A stretch of 64,000 nucleotides of DNA from positions 246,315 through 310,314 of the forward strand of contig JAGVSM010002948.1 in assembly GCA_022494885.1 (NCBI GenBank), written 5' to 3'. This DNA is from Micrasema longulum (taxonomy: Eukaryota; Arthropoda; Insecta; Trichoptera; Brachycentridae). The notes beneath the pieces were generated by a model. That model was not told the origin of the DNA. It saw nothing but the letters and a program-made list of their open reading frames with translations, and did not search any database. This document shows, piece by piece, positions 31,791 to 42,100 of this stretch. Every line of letters starts with the position of its first letter. Positions within the stretch are counted from its first letter, which is position 1. The position numbers and the translations under genes are program-made.

Positions 31791-31819
31791 TTGATATTAA
31801 CTTTATTTGCTTTTTGCAG

Positions 31820-34800
31820 GCTTCCCCCAGTTGTGCGACCTCACCGCGTCACGGCCTTCGCCATAGTCGGAGAAACGCCACCCGGTCCTCCGTCGGGTAC
31901 TTCGTCAGAAGCTCCATCATCCGACCAGCTTCCACCAGCGCCGCCGATGCCAGTCTCGGCTCCTTCCGGAAGAGTCTCGCCTTTCAGGGGAAAAGGTTTC
32001 AAGCCGGACCCTAACTCCAGACATACGACACCGAGAACGTCGAGAGCCAATTCCCCCCAGAGACCGAGAGCCAATTCTATGAGCAAAGCCGAAGTAACAC
32101 CGAAAGTTCAAGCCAGACAGACAACCTCTTTCGACAGGTCCCAAACACCCGTCAGAGATTACATCAAAGAAAACATGGAAGAAGTCAAAGAACTGAGCAA
32201 TTTTAACAAGGAAAGAAACGAAGAGTTAGCGGAGCAAAAGAGAGTCGAAGAAGAAATAGAAATAATGAAGGAGTTGGGAATAATAGATAGTAACTTACCA
32301 AGTAACTTAGCGAGCAAATACGCCAAGACCAACCTTCGATCCAGGTCAAGTTCACCAGCCACAGTTCTGCGATTTGAAAGTATACCCGTGATGAATTCGA
32401 GGGTCATAAATCCAAGAGACGGCTTGGAAAGACTCGGAAGGCAAAACGTTAAAGTTTCACCAAGAAGTGTCCCTACATCTCAATCCCATTCTAAATCTGG
32501 TTCTCCGCAACACTCTTCGAAAATTCCCAAAAGGCAAGCGTCTATGTCTCCGACGAGAGATTTAGATGTTGAGTACTTAAGTCATCCGAGCACAATGTCT
32601 AACGCTCTGTCAGCTGACGGCAGATTCATTTCCAATAGCACAAGTAGCATCAATGACAATAGAGTTTTCTCCATTATAACGGACGAAGATAACAGGCCTA
32701 TTGACGTTAGTCCCGTTAAGGTGAGGAGTAAAAGTAGTAGTAATTTGATTCCAGGGCCATCTATATTGAAATCAAAACCTCCAAAACCACCCGCTAATTC
32801 TGGTCCTCCTCCTACTAATAGAAATTTAGGAGCTAAACGATTATCACCTATTGTATCTACTCCCGATAAATCTCCGACTCCCAGTAAGGGGTCTGTTACT
32901 GGCAAAAGTTCTTTGTCCAGTGGTAGAACGACACCCAAAAGTAAAAGCCCGGTACAAGACAGAGCCCAAGAGAAACGTCTACCCGCTAAAGGAACTACTA
33001 AGAAAATAGACTCAAGAAGCAAAACACCCACGCCAAAAGTAATGTCTCCTTCAAGAATACCAAAAAGACCTTCTAAAAGTCTCGTGACTTCACCGAATGC
33101 TTCCAGATCAACTTCCAGAGCGGGAAATCGAGGTCCAACAAGAGATAGTAGTCCGGTAAAAAAAGCCTCTTCGACTTCAAAATTAAGTAATGTTGGTAAA
33201 ACTTCAAAACCTAAAACACCGAGTAGTATGTACAAAGGAGATACAATCAGCATCGATTCCGAGTCGATCGCGTCTGACAAGAAAAGTTATTTAAAAAGAG
33301 CGAACAGTCGGACCAGTATCTTGTCCAAAGTGGGCCCATCGGGAAGTAAACCGGAGTTGAAACGTGCCAATAGTAAAACTAGCCTCATGAAACCCCTCAG
33401 TAGAAACAATAGTATAAAGAGCGTCAATGAAAAGCCAGGAACACGAAGAAAGTCCAGTATGCAAGACGTCCAAGAAAGTAATGAAGAACCCACATTCAAA
33501 GGTAAAAGTAGTAGTAGACTTAAACCAAAAAAAAGCACCGGAAAAAAAGACACCGCAACAGAAAATGTAGTCAAACAAGATAATGAAACACAATACGATA
33601 AGTTGAGTCAGTTAGAATTATCACTGATGAGCATGGACAAGTTAATACCTCTTACAAAAACCAATGTTGTTTCTATGACCACCGCCGCTATAACTTCCCA
33701 GCCTTTAGAAATAGCGGCTAAAGTGACGAGTCAACTACCAGCGACATTTGAAAAAGCGCGAGAGAAACGAATACTAGATCGCAATAGTTCAAACGATTCA
33801 TTAGCCGGAACCAAAACAGAAGATCCATTAAAATCTACAGAAGGCAACAAAGAAAAGAAGGAGAGTTCTTTACAAAAAACAGCCAGCAAAACCAGCCTAG
33901 TGAGTGTAAAGGAAGAAAAAGATCCCCTCAAGAGAAGCGATTCTATTATACTACAAGACAATAAGAAACTCAAACTGATAAGAACGCCTTTAGATCCAAA
34001 AGTCGAAATGGTAAAAATGAAAATAGACAATATTTTAAACAGTAGCCAATCGAGTTTTGAAGATATTAGAGAAAGAGTTAAGAAAGTTGACAAGGCCGCT
34101 AGTGAAAAGTCAGCCCAAGCAATAGAAAAAGCTACAGAAAAGGCCAATCTAGAAATAGAAAAAACTGTGGAGAAAGCGGCTCATGATATGGAGAAAACCA
34201 CGGAGAAAGCCAATAAAGAAATAGTGAAGACTATGGAAAAAGCGAACCAAGCAATTGAAAAAACGACTGAAAAGGCCCACCAAGCCATTGAAAAAGCTGA
34301 AGAACAGGTTAAAAGGATAGAAGGAAAAATAACAATTACTCCTCCGCCTGTCGAAAAAACATTAGAACAAATGAAGAATGATGTAAATAAGAAATTGTCC
34401 GACGAACTAAAGACAGTTTTAAAGGATACCAATCCTCAGATTTCAAGCGTTAGTTCCGCACTCAACGGACACAAAAACGGAGTGGACAAAGCGATGACTC
34501 CAGTAGAATCAGTGAAAAAAACCGAAAATGTAAAACCGACAGAATTGTTCGGAGCTCGCGTCAACGCGGCGGAGCTAGTCAAAGTCAAGGGAGACGTGAT
34601 CAAGAAGGAAGCTCTTCTGCCAGTTGTTACAGTGGTGAACGAAAGGCCGAAAGGAAAAGAAAACGATAATGTCGACGACAAAGAAAAGATTAACGAATCC
34701 GTCGTGAGGGGAGAACCAGACGTCGAAGTTCAAAGTGGCAATATTCCCATGTCCAGTAAAATCTACGAGAAGAAAAAGCCAGGTGGCAAAGTGGGGACTT

Positions 34801-34921
34801 CGGACTCTCGCAGTGTGACTAGCGGTGTGGCCAACGGCGGCGGGACGAACGGGACCAGTCCGCACGGAGCCAGCACCAACGGGGCCAGCACTAACGGGGC
34901 GAGCACCAAGGCAGGCAAAAA
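31820..34921 (+). CDS. Host gene, second large coding exon (SxIP motifs, hendecad repeat)
   Basis: It joins the upstream exon in phase and encodes residues 404-1437 plus two bases, ending AAAAA with GTAAGT (donor at 34,922), so a further exon lies beyond. It is strongly basic and rich in Ser, Pro, Lys and Thr. SKIP (637-640) and SRIP (815-818), each followed by KR or KRPSK, match the SxIP motif by which microtubule plus-end proteins bind EB1. A proline-rich KPPKPPANSGPPP (723 on) could bind SH3 domains. Residues 1170-1235 hold six 11-residue units of the type QAIEKATEKAN, predicted amphipathic helix or coiled coil. The end is Gly/Asn/Ser/Thr-rich (GASTNGAST). These suggest a cytoskeletal or scaffold protein; this is inference, and the family is not recognised. 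Confidence 0.88.
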
Positions 34922-35810
34922 GTAAGTCAGATTTATTTTAATAAAATAAATAAAACAAATTTGTTTTTAACCACTAATTTTATTTTTCACCGACCGGTTT
35001 CAAAGCAAACAAGCTTCTTTGTCAAGGTTTACGTAACTAATGAATTGATTCATTTTTTTTTTATTTCTATCATGTTCACTAAATACTACACGTGGACCCA
35101 ATAAATCAAGTGGTTTTTTCTTACACGGGTGGTAATTTGATATCATTGTTTTCGAAGTAAGACAGGAGAGGACTAAAAGAAATATTGTTTATTTGGTTAT
35201 TAATTATTGTTTTCTTATTATGAATAGCTTTTTTAATTTCTAAGATTTCTAAGTTGTCTAATTTTAATATTTTATTTTCAACATGAAGTACTTTTAATCC
35301 AGTGTCTTTATTGACGTTATGATTATTTTATCAGATGATTTGCGAATTCAGAAAAAATATTATTATTTAAGCATCTTAAGTGTTTTTTTACTCTAATATT
35401 AAAGTTTCTTTTAGTTTTTCCAATGTAGATTGAATCGCTTCAAATATAAACTTTATATCAGATTTATTTTATAATATATTGCGTGAATTGTGTCCCATGT
35501 TAAATGTGTTTCCTCGATGTGGTCTGCCGAATTGGATTACATTATTATTCATTAAACAGGCGAGTTAAGAACTGATATTATTCCAATGAAAACAGGAAAT
35601 AATATAATTAATAAATAGCATAAGATAAATTTTGGCAATGTTAATATTATTTACAAAAAATATAACATGTCACTATCGTGCAAAGAAATAAAAACCAGGT
35701 AATTACAATACAAATAAATTGATATTTCGTGATTTTTAGGTAGATGAGCGCGTTCTAAATACTCGTGAATTAGGATCACGACATTATTTTCTAGCTGTTA
35801 CATGATAAGG
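34922..35810 (+). other. Start of the next intron, nothing recognised
   Basis: It begins with the donor GTAAGT. AT-rich; no exon with the required phase (one base to complete the split codon) could be recognised here or further right in the window. Confidence 0.45.
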
Positions 35811-35949
35811 AATTCGGCTTTTCGGGCTTCATGTAATCGGCTCTCCGGGCCTAGTTTTATCTGCTTTACGGGCCTCGGTTAATCGGCCCTTCGGGCTTCG
35901 GCTGTTTGGAATCTCGGGCACCTAGAAATGTCGCCTCTTCGGGCATCAC
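35811..35949. repeat. Short degenerate minisatellite, about 24-bp units
   Basis: Six diverged units each carry a CGGGC core: TTCGGCTTTTCGGGCTTC, AATCGGCTCTCCGGGCCT, CTGCTTTACGGGCCTC, ATCGGCCCTTCGGGCTTC, ATCTCGGGCACC and CGCCTCTTCGGGCATC. It is much richer in GC than its surroundings. Confidence 0.75.
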
Positions 35950-36597
35950 AATTTATTTTTTGCTGTTCGAAGTAATTCGAAGTAAATGTAATAAAGAATA
36001 ATCTGACACTGAAAATAATGCTACGAAAACTACAAAAATTAAATCTTAGAACAATAATACGCCTCTAATAGAGTCGTTTATACGGACAAAAACGATTATG
36101 TGATTTTTACCTCTGAAGTTAGCCACAGTTTACAGTGCAACAACAGGTCATAGGTACTTAGGTCCAGAATTGCAAGCGCAATCTGAAAACGCCCGTTACA
36201 CGTTTATTGTTAAACCGAAAACCAAACAAAAAATTTGGGACATTTTTGTTCTATTCAATACAGCGAAAAGGCTTCTTAGAATTAAATATATACATTAAAT
36301 ATCTAGGCAAAAAGTGCGATTAAAATTTAGGAGGAAAAATTACGTAATTAAAAATAATAAGTCAGTTGTTTTCGACTCTGGCTAGACTCCAACTTAACAG
36401 TGATAAATTATGAAGATAGCAATGCGCCTTGAATAGGCGGATTAAAGCCAATACATGGAAATACTGGGAAAAATCATACAAAACATGGACCTTTTGCTTT
36501 CTGTGTGTAATATTGCGACAATATCGGGGCCTTGAATTGAAAGAATAATGTAACATATTAACTGCCCAGTTATATTTTGTTCTATTGAGTTTATGTG
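35950..36597. other. AT-rich stretch, nothing recognised
   Basis: No gene or repeat family could be supported. Confidence 0.4.
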
Positions 36598-36689
36598 AAC
36601 TACTACTACCATCAAGCCATTTCCCCGTAGGGGTAGGCAGAAAGAATGTACAGCAACACACGTCTAACCTTGCATACATTTCTAGATTA

Positions 36690-36879
36690 TTTTTTTTAAA
36701 AAGAAATATTTGCGTTCTTATAATTTACGCAAATATTTCATTTTGAGGGCCATTTTCAACGAGTTGTAAATAACTCACTATTAGAAAATGGGAACCAAGT
36801 TGGGGTAGAGTGGGATTCGAACCACGGACCTTTGATCCGTGAGTCCGAGACACTAGCCACGGAACCACAACCCGATTCA
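36690..36879 (-). mobile_element. tRNA-derived SINE (S1 family) inserted in LINE-A
   Basis: The reverse complement starts GGGTTGTGGTTCCGTGG and has a B box GGTTCGAATCC, matching the RNA polymerase III consensus. The body contains GAGTTATTTACAACTCG, and the end is an AAATATTTGCG hairpin with a T-rich or A-rich tail. A second, deleted copy lies at 60,066-60,195. It is not a functional tRNA gene, since no acceptor stem closes it. Confidence 0.75.
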
Positions 36880-37530
36880 AGCTTGTTCCACATTCATTTC
36901 CCTTCGTTTCTGCCTGCTTTTGACATGACCAGAATTTGATTTATCTGATCATGCCACGTCTTTCTTGGTCGTCATCGTCTCACGTAACTGTTCATTTTTG
37001 CCATATATACTTGTTTTACCATTCTTTCCAAATCAATCAAACCAAACCATCTTAGAGAACCTTTCTTAATCTTATCAATTATGCCTGACTCAGATTTAGA
37101 CTCGCCCGATTTCATCATTCGTAACCCTGTCATACATTGATTTCCCACACATTCGTCTAAAATATCGCATTTCGATCTCGTTCACTCGGCTTTCATTCTT
37201 TCTCTGCCAGTTTCATGTTTCACTTCCATACATAAGTGTCGGGACCAAAACTCGTACACTGCCAGTTTAGCTTCACTTGACGTATTTTTATTAGCAATTA
37301 CTGTGCTTAGTGCGCCGTTCATTTTGTTGCTCGCAGTTACTCTCCTTTCAACGTCTTTTCTATTCTTCCATCTCTTGAAAGTATGCTTACCAGATACACA
37401 AATTCTTCTACTCGTTTGAGACATTCGTTGTTTAAATTTATTACGCAGACAGTAACCTCACTTCCCCTTTCAAATACCATCACTTTTGACTTACTTTCGT
37501 TCATCGCCAATTCGCTCTTCAGGCATATAT

Positions 37531-38609
37531 TTTATTTATTTATATATACGCCCAATGGTCATTTTTATGGACACATTCAAACTAGAAAAAATTGAAAAAT
37601 TATTTTAACAAAATTAGAAAGACTCAATGGTTTATAGTAGACTTTTTGGGAGTGGAAGCGGGAGACAGGTGTTTATAATTGAATTTGATTCAGTGATCGT
37701 TTGAAAGAAGACAACATGTTATCAAAGACTGGTAATCAAGACTGGTATGTTTGTTGGCAGACCTAAGAATTCTGGGCATAGGGGAATGAAAACCATATTT
37801 ATTTCTATGGATATCGGTATGAAAGAGTAAGTTTTGTCTGAGATTTCTAGTTGGGATATTTAATTTTATTGAGCTCAGTAGTTCAGGCGCATCAAAGAGC
37901 GAGTCATCATATTTTGACTTTTGTGAAGTAAAAGATCTGAAACCTTTATCATAGCAACAAATTTAGATCTTCATTATTCCCTAGGGAGGAAATCCAGCCT
38001 GTCTGGGAACATTTGGACACACTCAAAACATTTTTGAATTAATCAACTGGTAAAAACAGAAGTATGAAAATTGGAAAATTGTTTTCAGGCATTGCCTAGT
38101 AGGTAAATTGGTTCAGCTGGATGAATCTCACCAACATGATAAAGGTTTCAGCTCTTTTACCTCACAAAAGTCAACAGATGGAAGAATTGAGAAAATGTAA
38201 ATGTTTAAACATAGGCAAAATGGTGAGCTTTCTAGTTGGGATATTTAATTTTATCGAGCTCAGTAGTTCAGGCGCATCAAAGAGTGAGTTGAGAATTTTA
38301 AATAGGACTATAAGGTTGGATTCATTTCGACGGTCTTGAAGAAAGATACATTTAAGCTAGTTTTTAACTCATTATACATATATTGGTCTCTAGATAATCC
38401 CAACCTCCAGCATATCTTTCACAAAAATTGATGTTGAACTGATTCAATATTCTTGATGTGAACATCATAATATGGAGACCAGATGACAGAGGAATATTCT
38501 AGGTGCGGGCGAACTAGAGAACAGAAGAGGGTTTTAAGGGTATTGATATTTTTGAAGTCAGCTGTGCTTCTGTTAATAAATCCAAGAAGTTTTAAGGACT
38601 TATTGATAA
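37531..38609 (-). pseudogene. LINE inserted in LINE-A, itself hit by R1
   Basis: It is flanked by CATATAT at 37,524-37,530 and 38,610-38,616. From 38,609 the minus strand reads VINKSLKLLGFINRSTADFK, NINTLKTLFCSLVRPHLEYS, SVIWSPYYDVHIKNIESVQ, then DQYMYNELKTSLN; the tail TTTATTTATTTATA is at the left end. This is a CR1/jockey-like thumb and C-terminus. The R1 segment (37,930-38,228) lies within it. Confidence 0.8.
37930..38228 (-). repeat. R1 copy flanked by a roughly 60-bp duplication
   Basis: The sequence TTTCTAGTTGGGATATTTAA through AGTTCAGGCGCATCAAAGAG occurs on both sides (37,846-37,908 and 38,228-38,285) with few mismatches. Between them lies an inverted R1 with CCCTAGGGAGGAAATCCAG, CATTGCCTAGTAGG and CAACAGATGGAAGAATTGAG. 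Such a long flanking duplication is unusual for a transposon insertion. Confidence 0.7.
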
Positions 38610-38700
38610 CATATATCATACATTCTAGAGACTATTTGTTGCAAATCCTCCTTGCTGCTTGCTAGAAGAACCGCATCATCAGCATACAGCAAGCAGCTTA

Positions 38701-39095
38701 CTGAAAAATCAATTAAATAAATCGTGCTTTATAAATAAAAAAGTATTTAAGCATACATCACTGTTTGCCATTTTTCTTTCATTACAAAAGTAGGTAATTA
38801 CTAAATTAGACGACGTGAAAAAGGTTGCCCCACATTATTCTATTACGCGGAATGTGGAATTTTCTCGGTCCGTTTTAGTCCGGGGGTGGTTGGGGTGAGT
38901 TATCGAAATTTGTATACTGTATTACGGCACACAGTTCTCTACATCCCTTCCGTTTGTGAGGAGATGTTTGTAGGCCGGTGTGACGTCACGTCTGGCCAGC
39001 GTGACTCAGTGGAGGTCTAAAACTTCAAAATCGACCCCAAATGAATCATGGAATAGAATATATTCATATTAGAAGTTAACATATTACAACATAAT
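38701..39095. other. Unassigned stretch
   Basis: No gene or shared repeat could be supported. A GC-richer part around 38,860-39,010 has no recognisable translation. Confidence 0.4.
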
Positions 39096-39240
39096 CGAAG
39101 AATATTTAAGAGAAGGTAAAATGGAAGTCTAGGCATCTACAGGGCTTTTGACCTGTCAATGGCTGGTTTAAGTGGCCACTTTACACACGGTGTAACTTTC
39201 ACCATTATGCCCATATTTGAATATCTATATTTGCTGCATT
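39096..39240 (+). repeat. R1 fragment
   Basis: GAATATTTAAGAGAAGGTAA, ATGGAAGTCTAGGCATCTAC and GGTTTAAGTGGCCACTTTAC are closest to the copy at 16.4 kb. Confidence 0.7.
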
Positions 39241-39497
39241 TTTAATCCATATTGGTCGGAGGGAGTCAGAGAAATTGTTGTCCGATGTAGAAGGACGTAA
39301 GCTGGTTTCTTGTTTTACTAGTAATGGCTTCGGACTTCGGATATAGAGATTTTAGTATAATTTATGTTTTCTCTGGATATTTATTGTTTACTTTTAATAC
39401 TGAAAAAGCACACATTATGATAAAACTGTAATTGCTTTTTAATATTATTTTAAAATACATAATTTACTGCCTTAGAACGGGGAAGCTATCCCTAGTT

Positions 39498-39733
39498 AAG
39501 CTAGGGTTTCCTAGGACAGCGGTGCCCGTATCTTAACAACCGTAGTGAACGGTGATGCGGTGGATAGCCGTCGTAACGTCGACTAGAGAGTGGTTTTCTA
39601 GGGAAACGGTGTTGATAACACTGTTTTCTTAGGAAACCACTCTCTAGTCACCGTTACGACGGTTATCCACCGCATCACCGTTCACTAAGGCCGTTAAAAT
39701 ACGGGCACCGCTGTCCTAGGAAACCCTAGCTTT
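39498..39733. mobile_element. Long hairpin (foldback) element, arms about 116 bp
   Basis: The left arm 39,498-39,613 (AAGCTAGGGTTTCCTAGGAC, CGGTGATGCGGTGGATA, GACTAGAGAGTGGTTT) pairs with 39,617-39,733 with few mismatches around a 3-base loop (GAT). The ACTGCCTTAGAACGGGG sequence to the left (39,466-39,482) recurs at 5,585-5,612 in inverted form, so this is part of a dispersed family. There is no coding sequence. Confidence 0.85.
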
Positions 39734-39865
39734 AGGCAGTATAGATTAACCAACAGCAAAAATTAAAAATTAATATTTGATTACTTTTACTACTTAATTA
39801 ATTTGTTGTAGAAATAATTACTTGTAAATTGCTGTAATAAATATGTAAAAAAATATATAAATATA

Positions 39866-40470
39866 CCTTCAATTCTTTCATCTGTTGATGTTTGTGAAGT
39901 TAAAGAGCTGTAACAAACCTTTATTTATGCGGGTGAGATTCATCTAATTGAATTATTTCACCTACACACCAGGCAACGCCTGAAAATGTTATTTCTTCAA
40001 TTTCTATACCTCTTCATGGACATGGTGCATTTATCAACAATATTTTGAGTTTGTCCAAACTTTTGTAGGCAAGGACTGGATTAAACTCCCTGGGGAGCTG
40101 TTAATATTAACATATGGCAGGTCATAAGCCGTGTAGATGCCTAGACTTCAATATTACCTTCTCTTTAATGTTCTTTGTCTCTGTTATTATTATTTTTTAT
40201 TTTTATATTTTTTTTTGCACCACAACAGACCAGGAGGCCCAATTACAGTGGTGAACTACATCACAGAACACCCAGGCTTGAGAAAAATCACATATATTTT
40301 TTTGTTCTCACCGGGAATCGAACCCGGAACCTTCCGTGTGTGAGTCAAGCGTCCTGACCACTACACCACGGAGGCCGCCGTTGTAATATGTTAATATAAA
40401 CAGCTCCCCAGGGAGTTGAATCCAGTTCTTGTCTACAAAAATTTGGACAAATTCAAAATATTGTTCATAT
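39866..40470. repeat. R1 copies, direct then inverted, interrupted by a SINE
   Basis: The direct part (39,866-40,110: CAATTCTTTCATCTGTTGAT, GGCAACGCCTGAAAATG, CCCTGGGGAGCTGTTAATAT) is followed by an inverted part with GGCAGGTCATAAGCC and AGATGCCTAGACTTC. The inverted part is broken by the SINE at 40,184-40,380 and resumes at 40,383 (CAGCTCCCCAGGGAGTTGAA). Confidence 0.75.
40184..40380 (-). mobile_element. tRNA-derived SINE (S3 family)
   Basis: On the minus strand it begins GGCGGCCTCCGTGGTGTAG. The A box TGGTGTAGTGG fits TRGYNNANNNG, and the B box GGTTCGATTCC is a perfect match to the RNA polymerase III consensus. A non-tRNA body follows (CTGTAATTGGGCCTCCTGG), ending in an A-rich tail. It is inserted in an R1 copy. 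The promoter boxes are intact, so it could still be transcribed. Confidence 0.85.
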
Positions 40471-40549
40471 TAGAAGTGTTAGCCGTATCCTATTCCCATT
40501 TTAAGTTCTTTAATTATGTATCAGGGGGCAGATATTTTTTTTTCAAAAT

Positions 40550-40985
40550 TTCGAAATGAAAGGGGTCTAAGTTGCCTTTTAGATTACGTGGAATGCAAAA
40601 AATATTTTACAAAATATTTCATACTATTTTTGGACCTCAACCAGAGCTTGAAGTTTTTTGGAAAAAACAATTTTTTGCGCTAAACCGGCTGTCATTTCGT
40701 ATTAAGTAAGAAAATCAATCCAATTAAATTTTATAATGTGTATTAAGCCTTATTAAATAAGCATCTAAGGGCGTGAGTTGCGCTTTGTTTTGTAGTAAAT
40801 GGGTAGCATTGTTTTGATGAAAAACAGCTTTCGTCAATAGCCAGGCGCTCAACGGAATCAGTTCCGCGGAAAAGTAAACTTTTTGCATTTCAGTAGTTTT
40901 AAAACGTGATCGAATTTGTGATGTTATTAAGTTATATCTTAACTAACAAAGAAATCATTTTATCAATATAGATAATTGACAAAAT
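40550..40985 (-). repeat. R2 dispersed repeat, inverted copy
   Basis: It mirrors 3,590-3,810 (GTCTAAGTTGCCTTTTAGAT) and 2,909-3,052 (GCGCTCAACGGAATCAGTTC, AAACTTTTTGCATTTCAGT). The two halves are adjacent here, whereas at 3 kb a LINE lies between them. Confidence 0.7.
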
Positions 40986-41429
40986 ATTTAGACAGGTCAT
41001 AAGCCTTTTACATGCCTAGACTTCTATATTACCTTCTTTTAAATTTTCTTCATCTCCGTTGTAATATGTCAATGTATTTTTATGTTTGTTAAAACTGTTG
41101 AAGTCCTAGAAGTGAGAACGGTTTCCATCAAATGTGCTAAGGATCAGTCCGGTTCAAACTCCCCGTCCATAGCAGTCATGGCACAGTGGAGTGACCCGGT
41201 AAAGTGGATCATTCTGGACTCTACAGAAATGCAAGTTCTTTTATTTTCCTTTACTTATGTAAAATAAGTGAATAAATCGCGCGATCAAAGGTTCTTTATC
41301 TTTTTACAAGGAAAAACAGTTTTTATAAAGTTCTGGGTTCAGGCAGATTAAAATAATAAAACTTTTGAAGGTACAGAATATGATATACTATCGCCTGGTG
41401 ACAGAGGACTTCGTGGATTTCTAGAAAAC

Positions 41430-41600
41430 GCCAATATTACATGAGCATGAAACGCGCCAAAAAGTGAGAGGAAATTTCATAGAAAGAAGAGCTCTAAATG
41501 CGTATGGAGAGAGGACCAGTGCGTATATACTCCCTCGCATAGTAAAGAGACTCCCGGACAAAATAAAGAATAGTAATACAAATTAAAACAAAGTAAAATT
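41430..41600 (+). pseudogene. Short LINE ORF2 C-terminal fragment
   Basis: The frame reads RGNFIERRALNAYGERTSAY, ILPRIVKRLPDKIKNSNTN and stop, like the final RR...YG..S...P...RLP block of a LINE. No upstream polymerase part remains. Confidence 0.5.
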
Positions 41601-42100
41601 GGTTTAAAAATCTTTTTCTTAAATTCTAAGTTTAGTGTATAAAAAAAAAAATGGGGAAACCAAACAATTTAAAACAGTGTCAAAAAAAGTGTTTGTTTAT
41701 TATTTTTTATATTTTTCGGTATCAAAAAAGACTTGATTTACATGTATTTAATTTTTTTAAACTTTTATTTTATTGATATATTTAAGATTTTTTTATATTT
41801 TTATGTAAAAATTATTATTATATTGTGTCACCAAAATGTTTAAAGAGAGAAATCCCTGCAAAAAAAAACTGCTTTTGCAGTTTGGCGGGAATTAAAAAAA
41901 TTGTTTAGAAGAATGCTTATGTGAAAATAAATACAGTTTGGTGGGTCAATTAATGTATGGTTTCTTAAGGAAGCGGCGCTGCTTTCTCGCGGTCAGTCAA
42001 CATTGAGAGAGCGGTGCCGTTATCTAGCGGCCGTGATCACAAATTGTTTTTAACTGATCAACTATTTTTTTTCTTTCACTTATTTGTTGGAATAAATAAA
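41601..42100. other. AT-rich stretch, nothing recognised
   Basis: No gene or repeat family could be supported. Confidence 0.4.

Larger units (their letters stand above)
28663..31819 (+). other. Intron of the host gene, filled by mobile elements
   Basis: Donor GTAAGC at 28,663 and acceptor TTTGCTTTTTGCAG ending at 31,819 give a 3,157-bp intron. It contains a palindromic R1 pair, two LINE C-terminal fragments, one LINE-A copy and two R6 segments, all described separately. Four of these are in antisense orientation to the gene. Confidence 0.85.
36598..38700 (-). pseudogene. LINE-A copy split by two insertions
   Basis: The left part (36,598-37,530) encodes the LINE-A end in damaged form and, further right, blocks equivalent to the LGSMF, VLVP and YGSE region. 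The right part (38,610-38,700) carries the polymerase box LLYADDAVLLASSK on the minus strand. The two parts are contiguous in the copy at 47.3-48.2 kb. They are separated here by a LINE (37,531-38,609), and a SINE sits at 36,690-36,879. Many stops and small deletions show it is old. Confidence 0.8.

Noticed and set aside
32582..33280. 232-codon minus-strand frame, Leu/Gly/Val-rich, membrane-like
   Set aside because: It is the antisense shadow of the Ser/Pro/Lys-rich exon; the apparent hydrophobicity follows from the complement of that composition.
40290..40380. Possible functional tRNA gene on the minus strand
   Set aside because: Both polymerase III boxes are good, but the ends do not pair as an acceptor stem and a SINE body and A-rich tail follow.
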